This document shows positions 33,601-44,659 of a stretch of 64,000 nt of DNA, one piece after another. Every line of letters starts with the position of its first letter. The first letter of the stretch is position 1. This DNA is from Balanoglossus misakiensis (Eukaryota > Hemichordata), in NCBI GenBank assembly GCA_040954595.2, contig CM082581.2, positions 4,650,001 to 4,714,000 of the forward strand, written 5' to 3'. The translations under genes and the position numbers were made by a program. A model generated the notes under the pieces. That model was given only the letters and a program-made list of their open reading frames with translations. It ran no database searches and was not told the DNA's origin.

Positions 33601-33912
33601 CCCATTGCCTATAGTCGGTTTTGAATCCATTATACACTGTCTGTGCAATTGCATGTTTATGATTTAACGACCAACTCAATTTCAGTACACGATCGCACAT
33701 ATACAGTAGAGATCACATTCGAACTGTTACTATGGAGGCATCGTAAATTATTTTGTGATATGATTTTCACATTTAATAAGGCTTTATCTGCGTTCATGTA
33801 CATCCATGCTATCCTGTGTGGCGACTCCTCACTGGAGTAACCAAGCCGTCTACACACACCGTTGAGAATGCTAGTGAGAACACCTGAATATAGTAGTTCT
33901 TAACGACAATGG
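30641..33912. other. Intergenic, no gene recognised
   Basis: No supported coding region. 32065-32150 holds an imperfect GATGT/GTGAT pentamer repeat. Part of the first kilobase may be 5' sequence of the dead LINE. Confidence 0.4.
32065..32150. repeat. Imperfect GATGT pentanucleotide repeat
   Basis: GATGT units, perfect at about 32111-32136 and degenerate on both sides (GATAT, GACGC). Confidence 0.75.
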
Positions 33913-33916
33913 TTAA

Positions 33917-34276
33917 GGTAGTTGACTACTCAGAATTTAATATATTGTCATTTTCCTGATTTTATATGTATTGTATATCAATCACTTTTAAATACAAAAA
34001 TAAAGAGAACACAGGGTGTTCCCATCCTACTTTTCCAGTAATGGGTCTCAAATATTGTAGATTATGCTGAGTCAGCACTTTTCTCGCACTCCTAATGTTA
34101 TAGATTTCCTGTGGTGAAAATATCTGAACAGCGCTATCAGCATAGTGATATAGACTATAAGTGTTTATATTACTAAATGCCCCTTTTAGCACCTTTTGTG
34201 AAACATTCAAGAAAATGACAATATTGTAACATATGGAATGTGGTAACCATGCACTGCATCTGGGTAGTCTACTACC
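33917..34276. mobile_element. TTAA-flanked inverted-repeat element, family D
   Basis: Flanked by TTAA at 33913-33916 and 34277-34280. The left terminus GGTAGTTGACTACTCAG pairs with the complement of the right terminus (GGTAGTAGACTACCCAG, 15 of 17). A second paired block, ATATTGTCATTTTC, lies just inside each end. It is 360 bp long, without a transposase. It sits 3' of the PRLHR-like receptor gene. Confidence 0.8.
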
Positions 34277-34330
34277 TTAAACAGAAACAGCTGCCACTGA
34301 ACTACGTTGTATACAAGGTATAGGCAATTG

Positions 34331-34336
34331 TTTATT
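34331..34336 (-). terminator. Polyadenylation signal of the peptide GPCR gene
   Basis: TTTATT on the + strand is AATAAA on the minus strand, about 77 bp beyond the stop codon at 34413-34415. The mRNA would then end close to or just inside the TTAA element at 33917-34276. Confidence 0.5.
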
Positions 34337-34412
34337 TAATGACTTGTGGCTTTCCCGTCTCATAAGGGTGACTTTCCAATATAAAACATTGGAAACGTCT
34401 CGGGTACTACTG

Positions 34413-35531
34413 CTACACCTCCGATTGGTTGCGATTGTCGGAGCACGATGTCCGATTGGTGGATCCACTGATATGTTGAGCCGATGAGTCACCTGGCGCT
34501 CGCGATCGGCGACACTTCGCTATGGAGTTGAAGACCCCGGCATACTCCTCCCGAAAGGCGTCGTGCATGAGGCCGTAAAAGAACGGGTTCACGCAGGTCG
34601 TTGTCATCGCAACGGCGTGGAATACATGATAAAACAAGCTCATGTTCTCGTTGTCAACCAACTTGAAATCAAAGTTCGAGACGAGAATCCAGATATTGAT
34701 GGGCAGCCACCCGATGGCGAATATGATGATGACGGCGACCAGCATTTTCGTGGTTTTCAGCTTCCTTCTCGTGTCCGTCACCTGCTGGCTCTCAGTGCGC
34801 ACGCCCGGCACCACGCGCCGGTTCATGTGCAGCAGGATGCGCAGGTACGATATGCCGATGATCAGCAGCGGCAACACGCACTGCAGGAGAAACATCACGA
34901 TGTCATAAACCCCCTTCTCGGTTGTGCTCCGCCACTGCTCCGAGCACTTGACGACCTGGAACAGCCCCGGAATGGCGATCACCTCTATCCTGGAGAAGAA
35001 TCCGATGGGCATGGCCAGGCAAGCGGAAACGATCCAGATGGCGATGACCACAAAGAAACTGGCTTGCACCGAGATCCTCGTCTTCATGGGGCGCACCACA
35101 ACGTAGTACCTGTCAACCGCAATGAGCGTCAGCGTCAAGGTGGACACGCAGACGGACAGAATCTGGACAGCCGGCACGAAGTTGCACATAAAACCTCCAA
35201 ATATCCAGTTGTCCTGAAACGACGCGGCCAACGTGAACGGCAAACAGAGCACGCATACAGTCACGTCACTCACAGCAAGATTTCCTATGAAGACGTACGT
35301 GGCCGTGTGCATCTTCTTGCTTCTGAGGATGGCGAAGATCACCAGAAGATTGCCGAGTATGCCGAAGATGATGATAAGAGAATTCACAATGATGATGATG
35401 TATTTGAAGGCCGGGGCCTTGTGTCTCTCACTGAACAGACTGTTCTGCAGCGCGTCGAGGTAATCTTCGTGCCCATGGAAACCGTAATCGAAGCTTCCTT
35501 GAGAGTTCGTGTCTGAGGAATTCGTGTCCAT
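34413..35531 (-). CDS. Prolactin-releasing-peptide/NPY-type neuropeptide GPCR, single exon
   Basis: A 372-residue class A receptor. Residues 1-42 are an extracellular N-terminus with a glycosylation site at N4. TM1 has GILGNLLVI (N61), TM2 NLAVSD (D89), C116 and C196 form the expected disulfide, DRY lies at 140-142 in IAVDRYYVVVRPMKTRIS, TM6 has GWLP (W275, P277) and TM7 NPFFY (315-319), followed by LMHDAFREEY. The third-loop start NRRVVPGV, the second-loop pattern and the HDAFREE end of TM7 closely resemble vertebrate PRLHR and related NPY-like receptors. The tail (about 331-372) is Ser/Asn-rich with a CRRSR cluster. It likely couples a short amidated neuropeptide to G proteins at the plasma membrane. 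The exact ligand cannot be read from the sequence. Confidence 0.9.
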   Translation of the reverse strand: MDTNSSDTNSQGSFDYGFHGHEDYLDALQNSLFSERHKAPAFKYIIIIVNSLIIIFGILGNLLVIFAILRSKKMHTATYVFIGNLAVSDVTVCVLCLPFTLAASFQDNWIFGGFMCNFVPAVQILSVCVSTLTLTLIAVDRYYVVVRPMKTRISVQASFFVVIAIWIVSACLAMPIGFFSRIEVIAIPGLFQVVKCSEQWRSTTEKGVYDIVMFLLQCVLPLLIIGISYLRILLHMNRRVVPGVRTESQQVTDTRRKLKTTKMLVAVIIIFAIGWLPINIWILVSNFDFKLVDNENMSLFYHVFHAVAMTTTCVNPFFYGLMHDAFREEYAGVFNSIAKCRRSRAPGDSSAQHISGSTNRTSCSDNRNQSEV

Positions 35532-38500
35532 TGTTGAAACCCGGTGACAACGTTACGTTGTTAACTGCAATATATAAATAAAACATGACGGATATGATAA
35601 AAAAACCCAGAATAATCTGACACACGGTGTTTATGTGTAATTTAGTGTGTTTCGCTTAAGATTTCCTGTGATATTACACTTTTGGGAATACTAGTACCCT
35701 TCCATGACATTTGCCAACGGGATGGAATTATTGTCTTACAATCTTTTGCAACAACAACTACATGGCCCTCAGATTCCGTCATATACAAAACCATAAAACA
35801 CACAAACTTGAATCAGTTAGCTAATATACAGAAAGCATTTAATAGCGGGCAGTTTTACGGTTTAACGGACCGATAACTTCAATCGGTAATCCCTGTAATT
35901 ACACGTGTTCATTCTACTGGTGCGTCGGATTATTCTCCATTTGACATGTTGAAGATTATTGACAGAATGTAATTAAGGTATTATTTCCGACAGCACCGTT
36001 CGTAAAGCTCTGTCAAATTCCTACAAAAAAACAACACTTTGACAAGAAGACGAATTTCACTGCTCTAATGCTCGGCGAACCTAATTCTGTGGAAACGGAT
36101 AGAATACTATTGAAGCATGGTGATGTCTAATTCTCCCCAGAGTGTTGGCAATCCATTTCAAGAAATTCAAAAAACACTCCCAACATCACAAGTATATTTG
36201 TTATAAGCAAATGACATAAGGGCACGTTTTTAGTCGTAGGGTTAGACAAGCCCACTAGTCGCTTGGCCTTCAGTTTTGTTCCTTATATTATTTACATGTA
36301 TAAAGATTCTTTCTTTATTGACGTGTTCGCCGTCACTGTACTTATTACTAGTATCTTGCGTAGGCTCGTTTGCCTTGGGTGAGATTCGGTACTGAGCCTC
36401 GGTTACTGTTCGCCTATGCGGTCTACGACTTACGAGTTCACTTAAAAACAAGCTATATTATATGTAACTCTGGACAATAAATAACACACACCTTCTTACA
36501 ACCCAAATTTATACTGTTTTCCCTCCGCCACATCACTTGGTTAGAGACAGTGTACAGACTGTGTCCTCAGGAGAATCATTATCTACGTACATTGGGGAAT
36601 AATACAGTAATCACTGCATGGTAAGATGAACGGATGGTTGAATGAGTGAGCCAGGCTGTACAATTACAAGCACTGTGTGGTATTTGGCATTCATGGGGTT
36701 GTCTACAGTTGAAATCAATTTCGTGCGTGAATTCAGAGATTTCGTTGCGTATGTTAGCTTGAAAACAGAATCTTTTTCATCGTTCCAGAGTCTCCGAAAC
36801 CCCGTGCGGATATAATAAGCCTTGTTATTGCGCACGGTTAATGTTCTTCTTGTGCGTAACATTTGCAACATTATTACTCGCATGTTGTATACGTGACATT
36901 ACTCAGAAAATATCACTCAATAGGGAAATGAAGATCTTGGGTAATTCAAAACAATCCTAGTGCCGTGTTGTGTTATGGATGAGAGCGCATTCAGCTCAAG
37001 ACAGTAATGTTCGATGATCGCGGCGCCGAAAGGTAAATCTCAACTAGTCCACGTGAGTGCGAAGCGGCCTTAAACCCAAATCGTAAACGCTGTATCGATC
37101 AATTCTATTTGCTTGCGGGTGGAGATACCTTCGTCGTTCAAGGTAGAGAGAAAAAAAGCGAAAAACAACCAGTGATACTTCTGGTAAATGGAAACCTGCG
37201 GAAGCTATGGAGTAATTGAATTTTAACGAATGCCGAAATTGGGAGGTAAACGAGAGACAACGTTGATTACAGCCCGTTCCCGGCAGGACTTGCCGCTTGC
37301 CTCTGATGTGGGCATAATTACTCCCTGTGGTTCTAGATACGACCTTCGTTCAACGCGCAATCGCTTTCTACTCCATCCGGAAGCCCACGGCAGACCATTG
37401 TGAGCTATGCATGGCACAGTTCACATTATAAAATAACGTTTTTTCTCACTCTCTCTCTTAAATCAGACTGCACACACATTTCTGACGAATGTATATGCAA
37501 AGTGCCAACTGTTGCTTTAGTGGCCATCCCTGGCGTTCCCGGGAGTCCGTGCATTAAGGCTTTGACAACTGCACAGAAAGATAATCGTCATTTGTTTTGA
37601 CAGGGTCCTCGCGAGTTGCTTAACCTTGCAGTCGAGTACTAGTGGTAACCCAAGAGTTCACGAACCTGCCGCGAGAATTTTCTGACAAATCTACATGTAC
37701 GTGTAAGTATAGGCAAAGCATTACTGTCACGGGAGTATTAGCTTGTTGAATAAAGATTAGCGACCTCTTAATTCAATCTACTCCAAAATGCACTTGATTC
37801 CATCTAGAAACTAAACTACTCAGAGAGAACTCACAACGGAAAATAAGTTGTAATTTTTGAATAAGCTTAACGGTGAACAGTGTGGTCTGTTCGAAACTCT
37901 AACAAACAACTCACGAATGCTTATTAACTCCACAAAATCGCTCATGGCCTACCAATTATATCTGAAACTGAAAACAAGCTGTGGGTTTCAGTTTCTTGTC
38001 ACGAACATTTACAAAAGCACTTGATTTTTAATTACATTTCATCAGAAAGCTTTTTCCTAGAACTTGGACGTATTAAGTAATCGTATTACGTTCAGAAGAC
38101 GTTGGGAGAATTTCCAGCTGCAAGTATCGATGTCTAATTGAAATATTTTACTTCATCAAAATATTGAAAGCTGCAGTGTGAAAAATAACATTGAATGACA
38201 TCGTTTGTGGGGTATTTTTTTTCCAATAGAATGGTCTCCATGCAGGAAATCTGGAATGTTCAGTTTTGCAACTGAAAAGGATTCGAGCGGCGCTGCTCTT
38301 TGACTCATGACATTTAAGTGAGCACACAAAGCCAAGTTTGCTGGAAATGTTTTACTATTTCCTGGCTCTCAAGAAGTGTATAATTTGATTTGGTCTATGC
38401 GTTGGGTGTTTGGGCGTGCAGTACTGCGCAATGACGCATTCGAGATTAGTTGAACAGCAGAAATTTCAGTCATTGTTCCCAGTGAGTGGACAATCTGACC

Positions 38501-41500
38501 TTATAGATGGTTGGTCAGATTGGAATATTAATTTTTAAGTAAATGTACTGCATATAATGGGAAGGGGTTGTCGCGCCGCGTGGGTGTACCCTTTGACGAG
38601 AATATGCCCACCCATACCAGAGCAAACCCCACTGCAGTCGCCACGAACTACCAGGATCTTCAGTTGCTGTCATGCCCAGTCTACGCTGCGGTTGGCTGCT
38701 TCGTTCGTTTTAAAGACTGTTCTTATTTGAGGGTTTGTGGATGAATTATAATGTTTACACACAAACAAACGCGGCGCGACGACCTCCTTCACTTTACCAA
38801 GCCTTTATGATTTATGTGGGTATTGAAAGTTATCATTGATTCGCAATATTGTACTGGACGTGATCAATTGCAGTTCCCAGTCATGTCGCAGATCTTATCA
38901 GATTGTTGGAAATTACGGGCTGCTGTTTGTCTATTATCTGTCGTTAACCGTTAACCATGTTTTGTGTTCAGGTCTCAGAGGGCGATTTAAGTCAGGCGTG
39001 TTTAATTTGTTCTGAAATTTGCAACATTGTGATTTGGGGCAATTTTGGTGAAAACATGGTACGGTTATTTCCCTCCGGATGACACGATTCAGATGTCGTT
39101 CGAGCTGTGACAAAATCTTTCATTTTATAGTTTAAGGCCATTCTGTATTATGAAAGCAATGTTGCCATTTTCTCAAAGATTACTAAGCAGCTGGAGTGCC
39201 CGAGTCTTTGAAATGTCTTATACAGATTAACGCTTCTATCAGAAACTGCTTGGTCAACATGTGCTATAACCTCTTCTCTTTAATTCCCACAAAGACGTGC
39301 GATTTTTAATTCATTTGCATTTAGAGATCACCATATGTTTATTCAAATAAACAAACACAGCATCTGTTGATTGTAACAGGTGTCACGTACAATGAGGGTG
39401 CTCTAACTATCCGACTCTGTGCATACACGCTGTTACCGGAGCCAGGTTTCAATTACCATCCCGATCGCTGCCTATTCTAGCACATTTGAATCGATACAAC
39501 TTCAATCTCCTCATGATCCTCAGGCGACAGATGAGAACATTTTGAATTTGTGGAGATTCTAGTACCCATATGCGCCATAGAAGTATGTTTGGCTACAAAA
39601 TTATGTACACGTCTCCCTGATTGCAAACCCCATACACTCGTTCGTCAGAAAAGCTGTATTCCCTCGGGGGTACATCTTTCGAAAGCTATCCAATGAGCCA
39701 TCTAACATTGGGTGAATATGCCTGACACGAAAAGCTGTTGTATTTTTTTCCGATTTGAAACACTCTCATCACAAACAAGAGCAAAATCAATATTTGTAAT
39801 CATAAATTTTTGCACGGATCATTAAAAAAATTACCATACGACTGAATTACAGATCGGTTGTCGTCAGACACCCAGAATTCATCACATTAATATCTTCATA
39901 AAACATATTATATCTTTTGAAAAAATATCCAATATTCTAATGTACCTCGTGCTAATACTGTATCGTGATTCGCCAGAAGCCGTCACGTGGTAGGAAAATA
40001 GAATCGACTATGAATCCCGAGGGAAATAGCAGAAAAAATATAAACCGGTCACGTGACCAACGTGTGTTCACAGTCTCGGGTTACGTCAATCAGCGTCGCG
40101 TCGTCCGACACAATGGCCACCGCTGAAGATGTCGTCTGTTCAATATTCCACACTACGTTTATCTGTGATGGTCACGATGAAGGTGCTGGAGATATTAATT
40201 AGGACTAATTAAGTGCTCTAATCACTAATCACACGCAGTATCACGTAAATTTCACAAGCATGGCTTCCACGTTTTATCTTCGGTATATAGTTGTTGCCTA
40301 ATTGAATTTATCAAATCAAATGTCGAACATTTTGTAAATTTGTTCAAAACATAAACGTCGACACGAAATGTTATGCCCAGTGCTTAGTATCACATGCGTG
40401 GGAAGGTGGGTAGGGGGAGGGTGGTAATAGCCACAGCAATACTGAAATGTGGGCGAGGGTGCAAAACATACCATTGCCTCGGCAAATTTTACCTACGCAT
40501 TTTGGGGGGGGGGGATAATTATCATAACAATTACACCAACGGATTCGTATTATATCATATATGATGTCAGATATCGACCGGCCTTGCAGGAAATGTATTT
40601 CCTAATTCTACCACCAATGTTGCCACCACTGAGCATACAAACAGGTGTCAGCAACGAGAAATCCAGCAGCGCTGTGTTTCCGGGCTTCATACTCCATACT
40701 TGACTAAAGCAAATGTTATTGTATGTTTGCCATTTATCTTTTTTTTAAAAGGTCACACGTTTAGTTCTAGCTACTTGCCAACTTACATGATTTAATGTAT
40801 TCAGACGAACACGCATCCAATCGTAAACATCTCTGTTTATGAATTAGATCCTCGCGATTAAATGCACCGACGCTCGCTTCAATTATTCACCATACTGCGT
40901 ATATGGTCTTATGTTCGCTCCCCGCTGGCGCATGGAAACTGTTACAGGAAGCTACGAAGTCGTGATTTCATTTCGTGAAATACCACCACGCACGGTCGAC
41001 AATTCGATGAAAGTCAACGGAAAGGGATTGTCTGCGTTTGTACTGCTCGGCAAATACCGATAATCGAATATTGAAACCATTCAGATCGTTTTTAATGTAC
41101 GCAATTCTTTCAAATTGACGAAAAACCGTATGTATAAACAGTTCGGTATAACCGTGCTCTGATTCTAAACATTATGCTTGAAGTCTCTAATTGGTCATTA
41201 CACCAACCTTATCTATCTGACGAGGCAATGTAGGGAGAGTAAAGCCAAGTAGTTATGGAAACCTAGTTGCGTCAGTGGATGATCAGTCAGGTGAATGATG
41301 AGTATTTTCCTTTATTATTGAAAACATATGATGCTTGCTTAGATGAAATAAGCTATGGTGCTCCAGTAATTTTTATCACTTTTTCCTTATCACGCTACAT
41401 AGTTGATGTGCATTTCACTAACTTTGTTTGTTTGTTTGTGTGTTTGTTGCCCTCCCATCCGACTGTCCAACATATGCGACACCATTGTTATGCTAACACA

Positions 41501-41690
41501 GTAACAAACATAGTAGACTGAGGCAAAAGAAATTCAGGTACTCTGCAGCAAAGAATAGAAACTTACTCCCCCATCACTCAAGCTCAATGTTTCTTTTCAA
41601 AATAAAAGAAAACGAAACAAAACGAGACATGAACAAACTATGCCATGGTATTTAATGTTTTTGAGGTTCTAGTTCACAATCGACGTTGAC
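35532..41690. other. Gene-poor intergenic stretch
   Basis: No coding region with recognisable motifs on either strand; open frames are all under about 90 codons. It contains a GC-rich inverted repeat (38561-38790) and a G11 run at 40504-40514. The first few hundred bases presumably hold the peptide GPCR promoter. Confidence 0.4.
38561..38790. repeat. Inverted repeat with GC-rich arms, possible MITE
   Basis: The left arm GAAGGGGTTGTCGCGCCGCG (38561-38580) pairs with the right arm (about 38770-38790), whose complement reads GAAGGAGGTCGTCGCGCCGC. The arms enclose about 190 bp. No target duplication was seen, so transposon origin is only likely. Confidence 0.6.
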
Positions 41691-41695
41691 CTTCT

Positions 41696-41731
<36 letters not shown>

Positions 41732-41946
41732 CACACACAAACACACACACACATACATACATACACACATACATACATACATACATACATAAACACACAC
41801 ACATACATACATACACACATACATACATACATACATACATACATACATACATACATACATACATACATACATACATACATACATACATACATACATACAT
41901 ACATACATACATACATACATACATACATACATACATACATGTACAT

Positions 41947-41979
<33 letters not shown>

Positions 41980-42068
41980 TACATACATACATACATACAT
42001 ACATACATACATACATACATACATACATACATACATACATACATACATACATACATACATACATACAT

Positions 42069-42108
<40 letters not shown>

Positions 42109-42332
42109 ACATACATACATACATACATACATACATACATACATACATACATACATACATACATACATACATACATACATACATACATACATACATACAT
42201 ACATACATACATACATACATACATACATACATACATACATACATACATACATACATACATACATACATACATACATACATACATACATACATACATACAT
42301 ACATACATACATACATACATACATACATACAT
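41696..42332. repeat. (ACAG)n-(AC)n-(ACAT)n compound array
   Basis: ACAG units (about 41696-41730) lead into AC dinucleotides and then ACAT units to about 42332, broken by AC islands near 41793, 41964-41979 and 42086-42107. Apparent long open frames here are periodic artefacts. Confidence 0.97.
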
Positions 42333-44585
42333 GCAAAAACACATGAGTGCATGCATGTGGATGTGTCGCCTATATACTATGGCTTACACAAAGTTGTGAT
42401 ATTTTCCAGCTAACCTCACATATTAGGCCTATACACGCAAATCTTTATGAAAAAAACCCAAATGAATACTTGATTACTGTAACATGTGCACGTACCTGTA
42501 GGAACGATGAAGTGCTTCTAACCATAAACCATACCAGTACGGATACAGTGGCAGACATGAAGGTCTTCTGATTGTAGTCTTACTGCGAATGCAATACGTG
42601 TCCCCACAATATAAGTCGCAGACGCAGTCGAAACCACTCACAGTGTGGGGGTGGACACGGTCTCACAACCTGCCAATCGGCTCAGAGCTGTACATTCAAT
42701 GCTTATTAGATGGGATATCTTCCATAAGCTTCAGGTAATGGAACAATGCCTTCTGGCCAGCAATATCAATACAGATATGAAAAAAACATATCAATGATCA
42801 TAATGGGAGGATGTTCGACGACGAGCGTCACCATATCACTGACATCATTGCAGTAGCATGATCAGAATTGAGCATTTCTCGGACTTCATAGTGATTTGGG
42901 TCATGTTGCTCCTCCAGCCGTTTCCACAGTTGAAACAACACCATCATCATAAAATATAAGGACGAAAGTATATATCGTATATGTAGAATACATATTCCAG
43001 CCACATAAGCCGTACATCTTATTGCAAATACCGCCGGTAGAATTACTGAAGCTTCGAATGCCGCCGCCAAGAATGCCTTTATCAGACTCTGTAGACGATG
43101 GTAAACAAAAAAAAGACCCAAGCTGTCGCTCAGTAAGAATTGGAGTACCCTAACTATTACACCGAGACATTACAAATCGTTTACCCAAAAGAGAACTTAA
43201 ATTGTCAGTGAAAAAACATCAGCAAACACGTACGCTTCATCCAACACAGAAGTAGATGGATGATTGAGGGTACTTGTGCATGCAGGACAGTCTCATTTCC
43301 AAACGCACTTGTTTACTGATAATATTGTATGTGATATTTTGAAACCATTTAGTTTCGCTGTACGCTCATTTCGATAAGAAAATACGCTTTACCCGAACAC
43401 AGAACTATAGAGTGATGTTTATAGTTTTTACTTGTGCGCTCAAGAATAACTTTCGCGTTTTCATGATATTTGCTGGTTTACCATAATGTGATATTTGAAA
43501 CCCTTCAAGTATAGTATTTTACTGTGCGCCCCTTCCTATCTTAAAAAACCCAGAATAATATGAACCGGGCGAGGGTTATTTTACATTTTACTGAAGTCAA
43601 ACATTTTGAGACCGGACATCAACGATTCAATAATATCATGTGTCACGACGCGAAGTGGAACAGAATGCGATATCATCATTTGGTGAATCATCTGAAATAG
43701 CCGGATATTCATGTTTATACGTAAAAGTAGAAGTTCTTGTGTATATCACTCTAGATTTTCCGAGAATGTGTTTTGTTAGCGGGCTGCACGGCGGTTTTCT
43801 ATTTGACCGACTCTTCGATACGTGCTGCGTGTGATCCGTTGAGACTAATAAAATGGCAAGCAAAAACCATATCGACCACAAAAGCTTATATCGTGCTCAT
43901 ACGAAGATGTTATCAAGTTGTTATCAGATATTTTATATTTTTCTTCAACTTGTCAAATGAGACTGTCAATTATTTCAATACCCATCTTTCCTTTAGATGT
44001 CAATTATTCAGCAGTACTACATTTACTACATGAATTGTGAATCGCCAAGTAATAAGCTTATATGCAATATTCCGCACGTGTTTGTGATGCCTGAAAGTGT
44101 CTGTTGCCGCTAATTTCACGGTGACCACTATTTCGAGGAAGAGTTGTTAAATTCTGCACTTATAATAGTTTCATACACAGCTTGACTCGCTACCCTTCGC
44201 TGCAGTAAATAACATAGGCTAGTGAGTTCTCGCATAACCATTTTTATCACTGGGTGGTGAAAATAACAATAATACACATGCATGAATTCAATTTAACGAA
44301 CAATCTCGTAATACATGCATGTGTATACACTACCGCCAACATTTTATATTAAAAGTTATGTTATCCTTAACTTCGGTATGCTTACTTTGGTAAACGGTCC
44401 ATGAACTCTTGATTTAGTTCTAGAAAAGTGTTTCTTATACTTAGGCCTACTAGTATCATCGCATGCGCAGTACTAACATAATCGAAATATATTGCACAGT
44501 ATTCTGTCTTGATGAATGAAAAGATTCAAGGTCAGTTGCTTTGAAAGAAAAAAAATATATATCAATTGAGCCTCATTAGAAAGAA
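42333..44585. other. Intergenic, no gene recognised
   Basis: Short open frames only. Two imperfect copies of a GTGATATTT-GAAACC stretch lie near 43330 and 43488. Confidence 0.4.
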
Positions 44586-44659
44586 ATTGACCTGAAGTTT
44601 GTCAGGTCTTCCTCGCCAATTAATTGACCTGAAGTTTGTCAGGTCTTCCTCGCCAATTT
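44586..44659. repeat. Tandem duplication of a 37-bp unit
   Basis: Two identical or near-identical copies in direct tandem (44586-44622, 44623-44659), each starting ATTGACCTGAAGTTTGTCAG and containing TCTTCCTCGCCAAT. Confidence 0.9.

Noticed and set aside
34563-35516. Open frame of 317 codons on the + strand
   Set aside because: Antisense shadow of the peptide GPCR exon; the minus strand encodes all seven helices and the DRY and NPxxY motifs.
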